Below the pieces are notes generated by a model. The model was not told the DNA's origin and ran no database searches. It was given only the letters and a program-made list of their open reading frames with translations. Position numbers and translations under genes: made by a program. DNA of 64,000 nucleotides. Origin: Brachynemurus nebulosus (lineage: Eukaryota; Arthropoda; Insecta; Neuroptera; Myrmeleontidae). Below are positions 11,360 to 22,375 of the stretch, in pieces. Location of the stretch: contig JAPWDM010000012.1 of the NCBI GenBank assembly GCA_035578155.1, positions 13,212,501 through 13,276,500 on the forward strand, read 5' to 3'. How positions within the stretch are numbered: position 1 is the first letter of the stretch; each line of letters opens with the position of its first letter.

Positions 11360-12146
11360 CACGGAGAGAAAATTCCTATAAAAATTACTGTGCTCAGCAC
11401 TACAATCGACGTGTAAAAGGCGAACATATTAAATTCTGTAAGGTAAAAATATAAAGATTATAATTAATCATAAAAAATTTAAAGGATGGAATGTTCTTTT
11501 CGTAATATTATCTCCGTAAAATTTGTAAAAGAGCACAGTAAAAAGTTCCATTACCGACAAAAAAATAATTTTTAATTGTCTTTTTTAAAAAAATTACCAT
11601 GCTAACATGCTAATAATAGAAAGAAAAAAAACAGAAAGAAGGTTGGTTGTGTTGGGATCGCTGTAATGAAATGTACCTCAATCAGCGAGTTACATGGGTT
11701 ACATGCGAACCATAGGTGTGGACTGTGGAAGAAACTTTGTCAGACAGCTCTCACCAAGCACCTTGATGCAGCTAGTAGTCAGTTGCTTTTACACTCTCTT
11801 AGGATGATGTCATCGTTTAATTCATCTTTTTGTTATTTACCTATCTTTAGTATATGTATTAGAATTATATTGTTGGCAATCATTTTTGTATACATGTTTT
11901 TACAGGTACAGTGCAACCAATATAAGGTCGCGAGTCAGATGCGCAAATGAAAGAGTACGACAACAAGAATTAAACTATAATATACATGCATAAGAGTGTG
12001 ATAAAAGTTGTGTTAGCACCACATTAAATTTTACCATGCTAGCACATATTTTTTATTTTGGTCGTCGATCGCGCACGGATTATAGGGGAGCATGGTAATT
12101 TTTCTGAAATTTTTTCTACAAAAATTATAGAATTTTTCTCTCCGTG
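11360..12146 (+). mobile_element. CACGGAGAG-ended element, copy a
   Basis: 787 bp with inverted ends CACGGAGAGAAAATTCC and the complement of TTTTTCTCTCCGTG. Internal landmarks shared with the other copies: GTCGATTGTAGTGCTGAGCACAG region, CATTTGCGCATCTGA, GTCGTCGATCGCGCACG. The ORF at 11666-11950 corresponds in position to ORFs in copies b and c but is more diverged; I regard it as a chance ORF shared by descent. No transposase. Confidence 0.75.
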
Positions 12147-12780
12147 CAGTCACAGCATCCTGCATAATACAGCGAATTTCCGTTCAAAAAAAATTAAATT
12201 TTCTCGGAAACTAGTCGACGTAGAATAATTGTTCAAAAACCATTTTTATATATCGCTCAGTTTTAAAAATAAAAAGAGTACTTATGGCAGTCAATTGAAG
12301 AAGTGCGATAGAGTATAAAGTCATAACCTCTCTCGTTCTCTCATTTATGTATCTAGCGTGATGTCATTTTGTTAGCAAAAAGAATGACATTTTCCGTGAC
12401 CGCCTGTACCCTTAACTCAATAAGGGTGATTTTTGAGTTATGTCACGCTTCCCGCAAATGAGCGATATGTTCTTTTTCACCTCTTTCCAATGGTGTAAGA
12501 AAATGTCGCAAAATTTTTTGAATTTGGGGAAATTTTGGCAAAAAACTTATTTTTCTCACGAAAAATGCCTAAAAACTATGTTCTAGGCATCGGACGTATC
12601 TGACTAAATAGGACTTTTCGTTCGAGAGTTATCGTGCGGATACATATATAATACACATACATACATTGGTTTCTAGGGACTTTAAAATAAATTTCTATCA
12701 TAGTAGTCCTGCACTCAAGTCGCGTCATGACAGTGGCTGTAATTGCTGAATTTTCGATTTGAAAATTCGTTTAAAGAAAA
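12147..12780 (+). repeat. Dispersed repeat R-D (CAGCATCCTG family), copy 1
   Basis: Starts near CACAGCATCCTGCATAAT and runs through TCTCGGAAACTAGTCG, GGTGTAAGAAAATG, GAGAGTTATCGTGCGGATAC, a short ATAC-rich tract, TTTCTAGGGACTTTAAAATA and GTCGCGTCATGAC to GAAAATTCG. The same ordered landmarks occur at 26625-26890, 45250-45770, 35950-36130 (minus) and 60945-61360 (minus). No coding capacity; class unknown. Confidence 0.65.
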
Positions 12781-13480
12781 CACTGACGGTATAAAATAAG
12801 AACAAATATTTTGCTATGATTGAATTTACGGTGTATTTCTGTACTATATGGATCTACATATATATGCCGTTTGGTAACGAATCCAGTAGGCTTGTGAAAC
12901 AGTTGGATTGGTGTATGTCGCTTTGGGTCGTCAGCTGTGTGCATTTACTCGAAATGTATAAATCAACACTTGTATACAAAATACACAATGGCGCTACACT
13001 ACGGTGTTGAAAAATGGTATCAATTACAAAAAAATGTTTGCTGTAATCAACAAGAATCTATGTACTTGTGCCAAAACAGAGGCGATCCTACGATTTTTAT
13101 TTTGGGTAGGCCCGAATTTTTCTAGCTTACCGGTATCATTTTTCTTGAAGGTGTGGACATTTTTTATTGCATAATTTTAAGCTGAACAAAATGTAGTTTT
13201 TAGCAACTGCATTTACAAGCTGTTTCAGATAATTGCAGATAATTACAGATAACTAGGTGCATTTTTTTATTTTTTTAGCTGAATGCATAATATCTCAAGA
13301 ATATTGTCTCAAAATTTCAAGTTGATTGGAGCAAAATTGACGAAGTTATAAGCATTTTCGTTGTTACCTGGCAGATGTTTCGCTCTCTATATCTCTCTCT
13401 CTCTCTCAGTTATATTATAGAAATTTCAATGGAAGTACTAACGTGTTTATACCTGTACTGTATATTTTGTCAGTGTAGGG
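12781..13480. other. Anonymous repeat-like sequence
   Basis: Contains a (CT)n tract at 13385-13408 and text that continues on the far side of the hAT insertion (from 14106), so it is one block with 14106-14529. No convincing ORF. Confidence 0.4.
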
Positions 13481-14097
13481 TAGGGTTGCTCGATATACAT
13501 CGATGCATCGAAAACATCGATATTTACCATTCGATGTATCGAATCAGTCCGATACATCGGTTGCAGTCGATATTTTACGATATATCGATGTATTTTATTC
13601 AATGCATCGAATAAACACCTCATAAAATTATACGTAAACTTGTACAAAATTGCGTATAAATATTTAACTTTAGTGGCCAACTCCGTACCATGCGAAAGAC
13701 TTTTTTCTAAAGCTTCAAAAGTTTTGAATCAACAACGCACCAGAATACAAGTAAAGCGAGTAAATGAAATTCTATTTCTGCAAAGTTTAGAAAGAAAGTA
13801 TTAGGATTTGTAACTTTTTCACGTGAAGTTCCCATTAAAATAATCCAATAGAAATAAGAGTATTAAAATTTTAGATTGTGTCTCATTTTTCTGATTTCAT
13901 ATTTTCCTATCCTATTATGTCCTATATTTTGAGCTATCAGAATCTACATAATACTCGTTCTTAAATTATTTGATATTTTCTATCGATGCATCGAAAACAT
14001 CGATGTTTCAATTCAATATATCGAAAAATATCGATGCAAACTTTCCGATTGATGCATCGCAAAAAACATCGATGTATATTTTAAATGAACATCCCTA
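13481..14097 (+). mobile_element. hAT transposon remnant with 8-bp target duplication
   Basis: GTGTAGGG at 13473-13480 is repeated at 14098-14105, the 8-bp duplication typical of hAT elements. The ends are TAGGGTTGCTC and the complement of GAACATCCCTA. ATCGATGCATCGA-like palindromes are clustered near both ends as subterminal repeats. The interior keeps the 3' end of a transposase gene. Confidence 0.85.
13604..13804 (+). pseudogene. hAT transposase C-terminal (dimerisation) domain relic
   Basis: hAT transposases cut and paste their own element; the C-terminal hATC region helps them dimerise. Reading from about 13604 to a TAG stop at 13802-13804 gives text with IAYKYLTLVANSVPCERLFS followed by KASKVLNQQRTRI, which matches the classic hATC signature (SVPCERLFSKA). 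The upstream two thirds of the gene are gone; the sequence before it is subterminal repeat, not coding, and there is no start codon. It is a truncated relic of an ordinary transposase inside a 617-bp element that cannot move by itself. Confidence 0.8.
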
Positions 14098-14105
14098 GTG
14101 TAGGG

Positions 14106-14529
14106 TACAAAATTTAGTTTAGCAGTAAGTATTCGATATCAGTTTTATACAAGAATTTTTAAGTGTTCAAAACTTTAAAGCGTTTTCCCCACAGCTCACG
14201 TTTTCAAAGTCGGTGCCCCTTATAACTTCAAAACTAAAGCACCGATCCATTTGAAATTTTGAACACTATTTCTGTACATAATTTACGAGGTAACGCTGGA
14301 AAGTTTTTTTCAAATCTGTTAATAATTTTTATTTTACAATAACAAATTAGCCAATTTTTTTCGCAAAAATCGTGTTTTTCTATTCTAAGTGTTCCAAAAA
14401 AGTGAAAAATTGAAATTTCGAAAAACCCCCCAAACGTTACCTGAGGAAAACTATTATCTAACGAATGAACTTTAATTTTTTTATTTCGGATGATCCAGCA
14501 CCAAGTTATGAGGGGCACCGCAATTCTAC
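14106..14529. repeat. Anonymous repeat continuing from before the hAT insertion
   Basis: TTCAAAACTTTAAAGCG and CAGCACCAAGTTATGAGGGG give it a repeat-like look, but I see no second copy in the window. The ORF on the minus strand at 14234-14518 is unsupported. Confidence 0.35.
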
Positions 14530-14727
14530 TTTTTTTCGAGACACGTTCGAATAATTGCTGCCATTACTGTATTTTTTAATATTTCTTCGTGAAAATTGTA
14601 TACAATATTCTTCGAATATTACATTTTAATATACCACTGGTTTTAATAAAGAGGTTTTAACTGTGTAGTCACAAAAAAATAACAAAAACATTTTTTTTGT
14701 ACGAATTAACCTTACCCTCTCCTTAAA
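14530..14727. repeat. Dispersed repeat R-A, copy 2
   Basis: Matches 1-205. It ends where the 167-bp repeat units begin. Confidence 0.75.
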
Positions 14728-15040
14728 AAAGTGTCGATATTTGTCTGAATTAGATGGTCAGTCAAGTAGTCGGAAAACGACCTAATATTATTGCTGATAA
14801 TGCGAAAATGATTCCAAGCTACAAGGAAACTATTCAGAGTTAAAGAATTGCTTTTAAACATTTCTCGAATGCTTAAAAAAGTGACGATATTTGTTTGAAT
14901 TAAATGGTCGGCCAAGTGGTTGGAAAACGACATTTCATATTACACGACCTAATATTATTCCAGATAATGACGAAAATGATTCCAAGCTACAGAGAATCTA
15001 CTCAGGGTTTGAAGGGTAAGAATTGTTTTTAAACATTTGA
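14728..15040 (+). repeat. 167-bp family repeat, two units
   Basis: Two head-to-tail units begin GTGTCGATATTTGTCTGAAT (14731) and GTGACGATATTTGTTTGAAT (14881), each followed by a GGTCGG/GGTCAG..AAGT.GT.GGAAAACGAC core and an ATTGCTTTTAAACATTTC end. The first unit lacks a short piece. The same unit recurs at 24195, 29905, 31425, 33196/33809 and 43813, where it is part of a hAT element. Confidence 0.75.
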
Positions 15041-15052
15041 TACACGGAGAGA

Positions 15053-15819
15053 AAAATCATATAATTTTTGTAGATAATCTAATTTTTGTAAATCATATAA
15101 TTTTTATAGGTAAAATTTAATGTGCTAACACAACTTTTATCAGACTCTTATGCATATATGTTATAGTTTAATTCTTGTTGTCGTACTCTTTCATTTGCGC
15201 ATCTGACGCGCGACCTTATGTTGCTTGGGCGATACCTGTAAAAACTTCGAACCTGTAAGAACTTTATGATGCATACAAAAATGATTACCAACAATATATT
15301 CTAATACTAAAGATAGTGAAGTAACAAAATGGTGAATTAAACGGTGACATCCTCGTCCTCTAACACAGTGTAATGAATACTGCTTGCTGCTTGTAACACA
15401 GTCTAATGGATGGATCAAGGTGCTTGGTCTGACAAAGTTGGTCGTCCAAACCTATGGTTGGCTATGTGACTTGCTATGAGTGAGGTACATTTCAACAGCG
15501 TTCACAACAAACACAACCTTCTTTTTATTTTTTTCTTTCTACCATTAGCAGATAGCATTTCAAATATTATAATACAGCATGGTAATTTTTATAAGAAAAA
15601 CAATTAAAAAATATTTTATTGTCGGCAATGGAACTTTTTACTGTGCTGTTTTACAAATTTTACGGAGTTAATATTACGGAAACAATATTCTATCCTTTAA
15701 ATTTTCTATGATTAATTATAATTTTTATATTTTTACCGTACAAAATTGAATATGTTCGCCTTTTACACGTCGATTGTAGTCCTGAGCACAGTAATTTTTA
15801 TATGAATTTTCTCTCAGTG
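15053..15819 (-). mobile_element. CACGGAGAG-ended element, copy b
   Basis: Inverted relative to copies a and c. Ends CACGGAGAGAAAAATC at 15053 and CTCTCAGTG at 15819. It carries the counterpart of the ORF in copy c (minus 15191-15418) with nearly the same residues over its shared part. Confidence 0.75.
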
Positions 15820-16427
15820 TGAGATTTGGTTTTATTTCAAATTTTTTGGTTAAAATTTACACCAGAAACGTCTGTGTGCGAGTGATTTATTTATGAAACG
15901 GTAGTTTACATAATACGTACGGATGTATAGGCAAACACATACACTTTGTTGTCAGTCGGTTGCCTATCTTTCCGTGAGATAATTTATACTTATATAAAAT
16001 TACACACAAAACACTAAAACGGAACGGGTCCACTGTCAACATACGGAAAAACATTTCAATTTATGTAAATATAATAACAATCAAATTAATTCATCAACGA
16101 CAAAATAATTTTTTGGTTGTTTTTTTCGCCCTTTTTTTCAACAAAAAAAAATCATTTGCATTTTTTCGTTTTCATTACGTTTTTTTTTTTTTGAAAAATT
16201 CTTTTCCTTGATTTTTTTTTAATTAAAACTATAAATTAAGTTAAAAAACATTTCAACAGTACGTTTCGAAAAAATATAGAGCGTGTACTGCATACATTTT
16301 TTGATTTTATAAATTTTTAGGGGATTTAAGTAGTAGAATATTAACTGTTAAAATATAAAGGGGGGGGGGGGTCGAAGTAGTAGCCGCAAAAAAGGTGATA
16401 AACGGTAGCACCAATAATTCTAATCTA
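15820..16427. other. Anonymous AT-rich DNA
   Basis: Poly-T and poly-A tracts and a run of 12 G at about 16361-16372, which stands out in this AT-rich window. No ORF or terminal repeats. Confidence 0.5.
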
Positions 16428-17240
16428 CATGGAGAGAATATTCATATAAAAATTACTGTGCTCAGCAATACAATCGACGTGTAAAAGGCGAACATATTCA
16501 ATTTTGTACGGTAAAAATATAAAAATTGTACTTAATCATAGAGAATTTAAAGGATAGAATATTGTTTCCGTAATATTAGCTCCGTAAAATTTGTAAAACA
16601 GCACAGTAAAAAGTTCCATTGCCGACAAAAAAATATTTTTTAATTGTTTTTCTTACAAAATTTACCATGCTGTATTATAATATTTGAAATGCTATCTGCT
16701 AATAGTAGAAAGAAAAAAAGACAAAGAAGGTTGTGTGTGTTGTGAACGCTGTTGAAATGTACCTCACTCATAGCAAGTCACGTAGCCAACCATAGGTTTG
16801 GACGGCCAACTTGGACCAAGCACCTTGATCCATTAGACTGTCTTAAAAGCAGCAAGCAGTATTCATTACACTGTGTTAGAGGACGGGCATGTCACCGTTT
16901 AATTCATCATTTTGTTACTTCACTATCTTTAGTATTAGAATATATTGTTGGCAATCATTTTTGCATGCATCATAAAGTTCTTACAAGTTCGAAGTTTTTA
17001 CAGGTACCGCCCAAGCAACATAAGGTTGCGGGTCAGATGCGCAAATGAAAGAGTACGACAACAGAATTAAACTATAACATATATGCATAAGAGTGTGATA
17101 AAAGTTGTGTCAGCACATTAAATTTTACCATGCTAGCACATATTTTTTATTTTGGTCGTCGATCGCGCACGCATTATAAGAGAGCATGATAATTTTTCTG
17201 AAATTTTATCTACAAAAATTATATGATTTTTCTCTCCGTG
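16428..17240 (+). mobile_element. CACGGAGAG-ended element, copy c
   Basis: 813 bp, flanked by TA on both sides, ends CATGGAGAGAATATTC and the complement of TTTTTCTCTCCGTG. It has a 98-residue ORF (16752-17048) ending in a QHKVAGQMRK-like tail that is also seen in copies a and b. The ORF resembles no family I know. Confidence 0.75.
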
Positions 17241-17430
17241 TAGAACATTTTATTAGGAACCGTATTTCAATTTCAAATATTATCGAGTGCTTGTGATACA
17301 TTACTACGTATTTACGAACTTTTGTCCGCATTTAAACATACGCAGTATTCATATGTTCACTTACCGTTCAACTAAACTGAAACTTTAAGCACTCGATTTT
17401 TTTGGTTAGCATGACCAAAATCCAAATGTA

Positions 17431-17580
17431 AATTAAAAATCACAAAGTGATTGAAAAAATTATCAAGCTGGATCAAATTATCAAGTGGCAAGACACCTGG
17501 CTAGTTGCCGGGAGATCCTGGGTTCGATTCTCAGCCGAATCAGTTTGATAATTTTTTCAATCATTTTGTGATTTTTAATT
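17431..17580 (+). mobile_element. 150-bp hairpin element with tRNA-like core
   Basis: The first and last 36 bases are inverted copies with a single mismatch (left AATTAAAAATCACAAAGTGA, right TCATTTTGTGATTTTTAATT at the extreme end). Between them lies a tRNA-like core with GTGGCAAGACACCTGG and a box B GGTTCGATTC at 17521-17530; the T-arm CTGGG/CTCAG pairs. The 7-nt acceptor stem does not pair, so it is not a working tRNA gene. No target duplication beyond A/T is evident. Confidence 0.65.
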
Positions 17581-18140
17581 AGGAACTATGTTTTCCAGTG
17601 TGCAAACTAGAACAAAGCCAAAATTCTAAAAATAGTATGTGTGGCGTGCTTTTAAAAAAAATCATGTTTTGGAGTCAAAAAAATGCACTTACGGGGGCCG
17701 ATAAATATTAAACAAGTGCATATTAAGCCACGATTTTGGTTTATACAATGGGCAATATATTAATGAATACAATAAACCAAGACTTAGCCTGATAAGTTAA
17801 TTACTTTTTGAGATTTCAGTGTTACTGCATTAAAAAAAGTTATTTCACGAAAACCCCGCGCGTGCAAAAGAAACGCTCTTTTTACTTACTTTGTTGACAA
17901 ATTATAAATATGTAAATATCTTTGGAACTGCTATAGGAATTTTTATTCAATTTTATTTTTACGTTTTCCATTCAAAAAAAATGAAAAAAGAAAAACCGAT
18001 TTTTTTGAAGACAAAAAATAACAACTCTCTCTACGGTGTGATCTATAATACCTTTTTCTTTCAGCTAATATCTAATCTGGATACAATATTGTGAAGCTTC
18101 TCGGATTTTTCTTCATAATATAAATAAGTCAACGCCCTAC
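17581..18140. other. No feature recognised
   Basis: AT-rich DNA with a 67-residue ORF (17891-18094) of low-complexity composition; not supported as a gene. Confidence 0.5.
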
Positions 18141-18141
18141 A

Positions 18142-18335
18142 CAGTGGTACCTCTCTTAACCGGACAGTATTTTCACGTAAAAATTACCATTAAAATATGA
18201 TAATGGCTAATTTTGAGTCCTTTAGCGAATGAAGTGGAGCCCTATAAATAACTGATTTTGTGCAGAATTTCGAAATATTTGATTTAAACGAAATTTTCGC
18301 ATGAAAATATTGTCCGGTTAAGAGAGGTTTCACTG
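18142..18335. mobile_element. pogo-type MITE
   Basis: About 195 bp with inverted ends: CAGTGGTACCTCTCTTAACC on the left and the complement of GGTTAAGAGAGGTTTCACTG on the right, both followed inward by GGACA and ATTTTC. A TA lies at or within two bases of each end. CAGT starts with a CCTCTCTTAACCGG body are typical of pogo/Tigger-like MITEs. Non-coding. Confidence 0.75.
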
Positions 18336-18611
18336 TAGAATACGTATTTTCTATTTCTCTATATTTTCCGTATAGTACTTGTTTACAAAATATCAGATTT
18401 TATATTTGCATAAATTTTAGTAAAGTTGTAATTCATAAAGGAATTCTTTAAATGTGTTATACGTGATGATGAGTTAATTACTCGAAAGCTAGCTCGCAAC
18501 CGAACAGTCTAATTTAGTGAAAAGTTGCAAAGACAATAATTATCGTTATATTTTGTAAAAGTAGCCTTGTTTCGTGAGACATTGAACTACAAAACATGTC
18601 AATTTTATTTA

Positions 18612-19405
18612 AGGTAGTTGGTCGATAAAACGATTTTTTCAAAGGATTTTAACAAAATTTCTCTAGATATTTATTTAATTCAATATCAATAATCAGGGCC
18701 AGCTTAGCCAATAGGCTACTCTAGGCCATGGCCTAAGGGCGGGAGATTTTTAGGGGCGGTAAATTTTTAAAATAGGGCGTAAAAATGAGTAATTAACGTT
18801 TTTTTTTTTCTTGCTCGTCACTTATTTTTTTTTTAAGAGAAAGTTTGTAAAAAAGGTAGGAAAAGGGGCGGCAAATTTTGAAAACAGGGCAGAAAAATTT
18901 GTGATTGACGTTTTTTTTTAAAATTTCCTTTTTTTCAAATAAAAGGTATAGGGGCGGCATTTTTCAAGATGCCTAGGGGCGGACTCAGGGTTAATCCGGC
19001 CCTGTCAATAATACGAGCGCATTCCGATTAAAACTGATCACCCCAATTTTTAGAAAAACGATTTCAAAGTTTTGTAATTTTAACACGGACTCATTGGAAA
19101 ACTCTTTTTTTTTTTTTGAATAAAATGAAAACGTGTAAAAGGAAGTTGATAAAAATTTAATATTTAATAAGAAATGAAAACTATTCATTACGCCGTTTTT
19201 GAAATATAATTTATAAACATCATTTTACAACGTTTCTACAACGCTTTTTCAGCAATGTTTTTATATTGCTACAACATAAGCGCGCGGAAATTAAAAAAAA
19301 GAGAAGTGGTATACAAATATAATCATTATTTAATTTTTGATAAAAGAATTTTTTTTTTTTTTTTGATATATACTTTTGTATCTGACTATCTCAGAGCAAC
19401 TACGT
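18612..19405. repeat. Dispersed repeat R-B, copy 2 (interrupted)
   Basis: Matches 206-715 on both sides of the hAT MITE at 18694-19004. Shared landmarks: GATAAAACGATTTTTTCAAA, TAAGCGCGCG, GATATATACTTTTGTA. Confidence 0.75.
18694..19004. mobile_element. hAT MITE with perfect 8-bp target duplication
   Basis: TCAATAAT at 18686-18693 is repeated exactly at 19005-19012. Ends CAGGGCCAGCTTAGCC and the complement of TTAATCCGGCCCTG fit hAT elements with CAGGGCCGG starts. The interior repeats a GGGGCGG motif (AGGGGCGGTAAATTTT, AGGGGCGGCATTTTTC). The unoccupied site is visible in repeat R-B at about 275-292. Confidence 0.9.
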
Positions 19406-20094
19406 TAATTTTATGACAGTGAAAGAATTTCCAAAATAAATTAACTTATCACAAACACATAATAAGCAGAAAGAACATCCTGTATACGGTGTAAAAAATA
19501 TGAACTTCAGTGTGCATTAAACAACTTCGTTTTTAAATAGAATATTTATGATTTGATCGAGTGAACTGAATACAAAATTACTATTTTAGATATTAAAATT
19601 AATAAATAAAAAGACAAAGGCGGAGAAGAAGGAAAAGCGGAAGGGCAAAAAAAGCAGGAACAGAAAAAATAAACAAGAAACTACAACATTTGTAAGTATA
19701 AAATAGGAACAAGTGTTTATTAGTATTAGCAATCGAAAAAAAATACTACACTGTTCGTTGCTTTCTTTGCAATGAATACTTACGATTGGAAAAGTTTCGA
19801 ATGGATACATACATATTTCGCTCGAACGTACCGAACTTGAAACTTTTCAACGATGAATATGATCGAGAGATTAATAAATTTTCAATATAGCGAATGAACA
19901 GCGTAAACTAATAAAAGAAAATCGGCAAGTTTTTTTTTATGTTTTGTTTCGAATAAAAAACTTTTTTGGTACTTTAAAAAAAATATTTATAATTTTGTCT
20001 GGATACGTCTCGTCGAATTCTTGTACATATTATGCATGACAGGGATAGTGTCGTTCAAAAATTTAAGAATTCTGAAGAGAATTTTTTAAAAAAA
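19406..20094. other. No feature recognised
   Basis: AT-rich with purine-rich stretches at 19610-19680. The minus-strand ORF 19586-19810 reflects that composition. Confidence 0.45.
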
Positions 20095-20519
20095 ATTTTG
20101 ATCTGAAATTTCACTCCTTTTGAGGACTTTACACTCTCAAAACGTTCTTCTTTGTTCATTGAAAAAATTTCTTTGAATAAAAAAAAATATTTTTTTTGGT
20201 TCAAAGGAATATTTCTTGATTACTGGAAAAAAAATTTTTAGGTAATATTATTTTAATACCAAAAATAATAACAAGACAAAATAATTTTTTTTGTTTAAGG
20301 AAATATTTCTTTGACTACTAAAAAAAAATTCTAGATAATATTTTTTTGATACAAAAGATTATTTTCTTTGATACAAAAATTTTTGACCTAAAATTTCGCT
20401 CCTTTTAAGGACTTTACACTCTCAAAGCGATTTCTTTGTTTGAAGAATAAAAATTTCTTTGAATAAAAAAAAAATAATTTTTTGGTTCAAAGAAATATTT
20501 CTTTAATTAGGGTAAAAGC

Positions 20520-20739
20520 CCCCTTTGTGGAACGGTATCTAATTATGAACATTTACATATTAATGAAGTTATTTCTGAAAGAAACGTCTGATAACAAAAA
20601 TTATTATTAATAGAATGATTGTTTTTCAATTTAAATTCACCTCGCATTTAAAGTTTCCTTGCTTAATTAAAGAAATAAATATGTAAATGTCAAAACTGTT
20701 CCAGTATTAGATACCGTTCCACAAGGGGGGCTTTTACCC
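20520..20739 (+). mobile_element. TA-flanked MITE, orientation 1
   Basis: Inverted ends GGGTAAAAGCCCCC..GGAACGGTATCTAAT and the complement at 20739, bordered by TA. The interior reads GTTATTTCTGAAAGAAACG then ATTCACCTCGCATTT. A short piece of the left arm is missing relative to its right arm. Confidence 0.8.
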
Positions 20740-21025
20740 TACTGAAAAAAAAATTTTAGGCAATATTTTTTTGATACAAAAAATAATAATATAAAATAAT
20801 TTTCTTTGGTTTAAAGAAATATTTCTCTGACTATTAAAAAGAATTCTAGAAAATATTTTTTTGATACAAAAGATTATTTTCTTCGATTCAAAAAGTTTTG
20901 ACCTAAAATTTTGCTCCTTTTGAGGACATTACACTCTCAAAGCGATTTTTTTGTTTAAAGAACAAAAATTTCTTTGAATAAAAAAAAATATTTTTTTTTG
21001 GTTCAGAGAAATATTTCTTTGACTA

Positions 21026-21264
21026 ACGTAAAAGTCCCCATTATGGAACGGTATCTAATACTGAAACAGTTTTGACATTTACATATTTATTTCTTTAATT
21101 AAGTAAGGAAGCATTAAATGCGAGGTGAATTTAAATTGAAAACAATCATTCTATTAATAATAATTTTTGTTATCAGACGTTTCTTTCAGAAATAACTTCA
21201 TTAATATGTAAATGTCAAAACTGTTCCAGTATTAGATACCGTTCCATAATGGGGGCTTTTACGT
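21026..21264 (-). mobile_element. TA-flanked MITE, orientation 2
   Basis: The same family as 20520-20739 but with the interior reversed (AAATGCGAGGTGAAT, then CGTTTCTTTCAGAAATAAC). Ends ACGTAAAAGTCCCC and GGGGGCTTTTACGT, flanked by TA. It occupies the same TA of the tandem unit as its sister. Confidence 0.8.
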
Positions 21265-21430
21265 TACTACAAAAAAAAAAAAAATAATTAGAAAATATTC
21301 TTTGCTACGAAAAAAATAACAATACAAAATATTTTTTTTGGTTCAAAGAAATATTTCTTTAAATATTAAAAAAAAAATTTAGAAAATATTTTTTGTATCA
21401 AAAAATATTTTCTTTGATTCAAAGAAATTT

Positions 21431-22375
21431 TTAATCTTTGAACAAAGAAAGCTTATGGTGATACTTTAAAGTAGGCAAAATTTATAGCTGAGCACAGTTT
21501 TTGTTTTGGAGATATAATCAGTCGAACCTGTTAGCTGCCCTGTCTACAGTAAGATGGATCCAATATTCCATCATTTTCTATGGATCCAATATTTCCTATG
21601 TAAAATCTTCCGTTCTTTCGTTGCAGTAAATGTATCTGGCGGCCTTTAAATTAAAACGTAAAACGTGTCTTTCTCGAAACCACTTTTTCTCGGTTGATGA
21701 GAAGCAGAAATAAAATTTTCAACAACTGATCGGGCTATAATTTAATAAACATGTTATTCGACACACTAGTGTTCTAGTTATCGTCTTCCCTAAAATTATT
21801 TATTTCTCAATTTTCAATAAAAAAGACTTTTAAAAAGTCCGTCATTTGGTTTTTATTAATACAAATGTCTAATTCTAAGTAGTTCAGACGGACTCAAAGA
21901 ATGAGTCTTGTGGGAAATCATATCTTTATTATTGATAATATTCTTGGAGTCCTGTGAGATTTTATATTATATACACCGTAAGAATAAGAAGATGAATTTT
22001 AAAATTAAAAATTTTTTGAGTAGTTTTGTAAATGATTAAATTCTTTTTGAGACGTTAACGAAACGGTAACAGTATATACATACAAATACAGGAATTTACT
22101 AGATGGTTGGATACACAGGAAATTTTTGCACACGAGTACAGGTGATAGCAATATTGTGTCTTGAAAGATCACAAATATGGTATATATGTACGTGTATACT
22201 AATGTTTCGTTTACGCTGACACTGCATAAAGTACGTCAGTGTCACCTAGGTGAAAAAATGTACCATAGAGCAGCATTTTTCAACCTTTTTTTCAGTCACG
22301 GTCCGGTGAAATATCGAATAATTTTGTGTCGATTGAATTAAATATGACGATTATCAGTTTTCTAAATTACATTTA
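21431..22375. other. Mostly anonymous DNA; possible solitary hAT end
   Basis: At 22271-22310 CAGCATTTTTCAACC followed by a GGTCCGG-like stretch resembles the left end of a hAT element, with no partner nearby. Otherwise nothing recognisable. Confidence 0.35.

Larger units (their letters stand above)
20095..21430. repeat. 287-bp tandem array with embedded MITEs
   Basis: The landmark CTCCTTTTGAGGAC..TACACTCTCAAA occurs at about 20115, 20402 and 20915. The first interval is 287 bp and the second 513 bp; the difference equals the MITE in the second unit. The third unit also carries a MITE. Units also share GGTTCAAAGAAATATTTCTTTGACTACTAAAAA-type text (poly-A/T rich). Confidence 0.75.

Noticed and set aside
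13447..13680. ORFs on both strands inside the hAT left arm
   Set aside because: They are translations of the ATCGATGCATCGA subterminal repeats. The real coding relic is in a different frame further right.
17478..17550. Functional tRNA gene
   Set aside because: The T-arm pairs but the acceptor stem does not, and the unit is embedded in the arms of a hairpin element.
20095..21430. CRISPR-like array
   Set aside because: The repeats are ~287-bp tandem units with transposons inside, in a eukaryotic-looking genome; no short repeat/spacer pattern.
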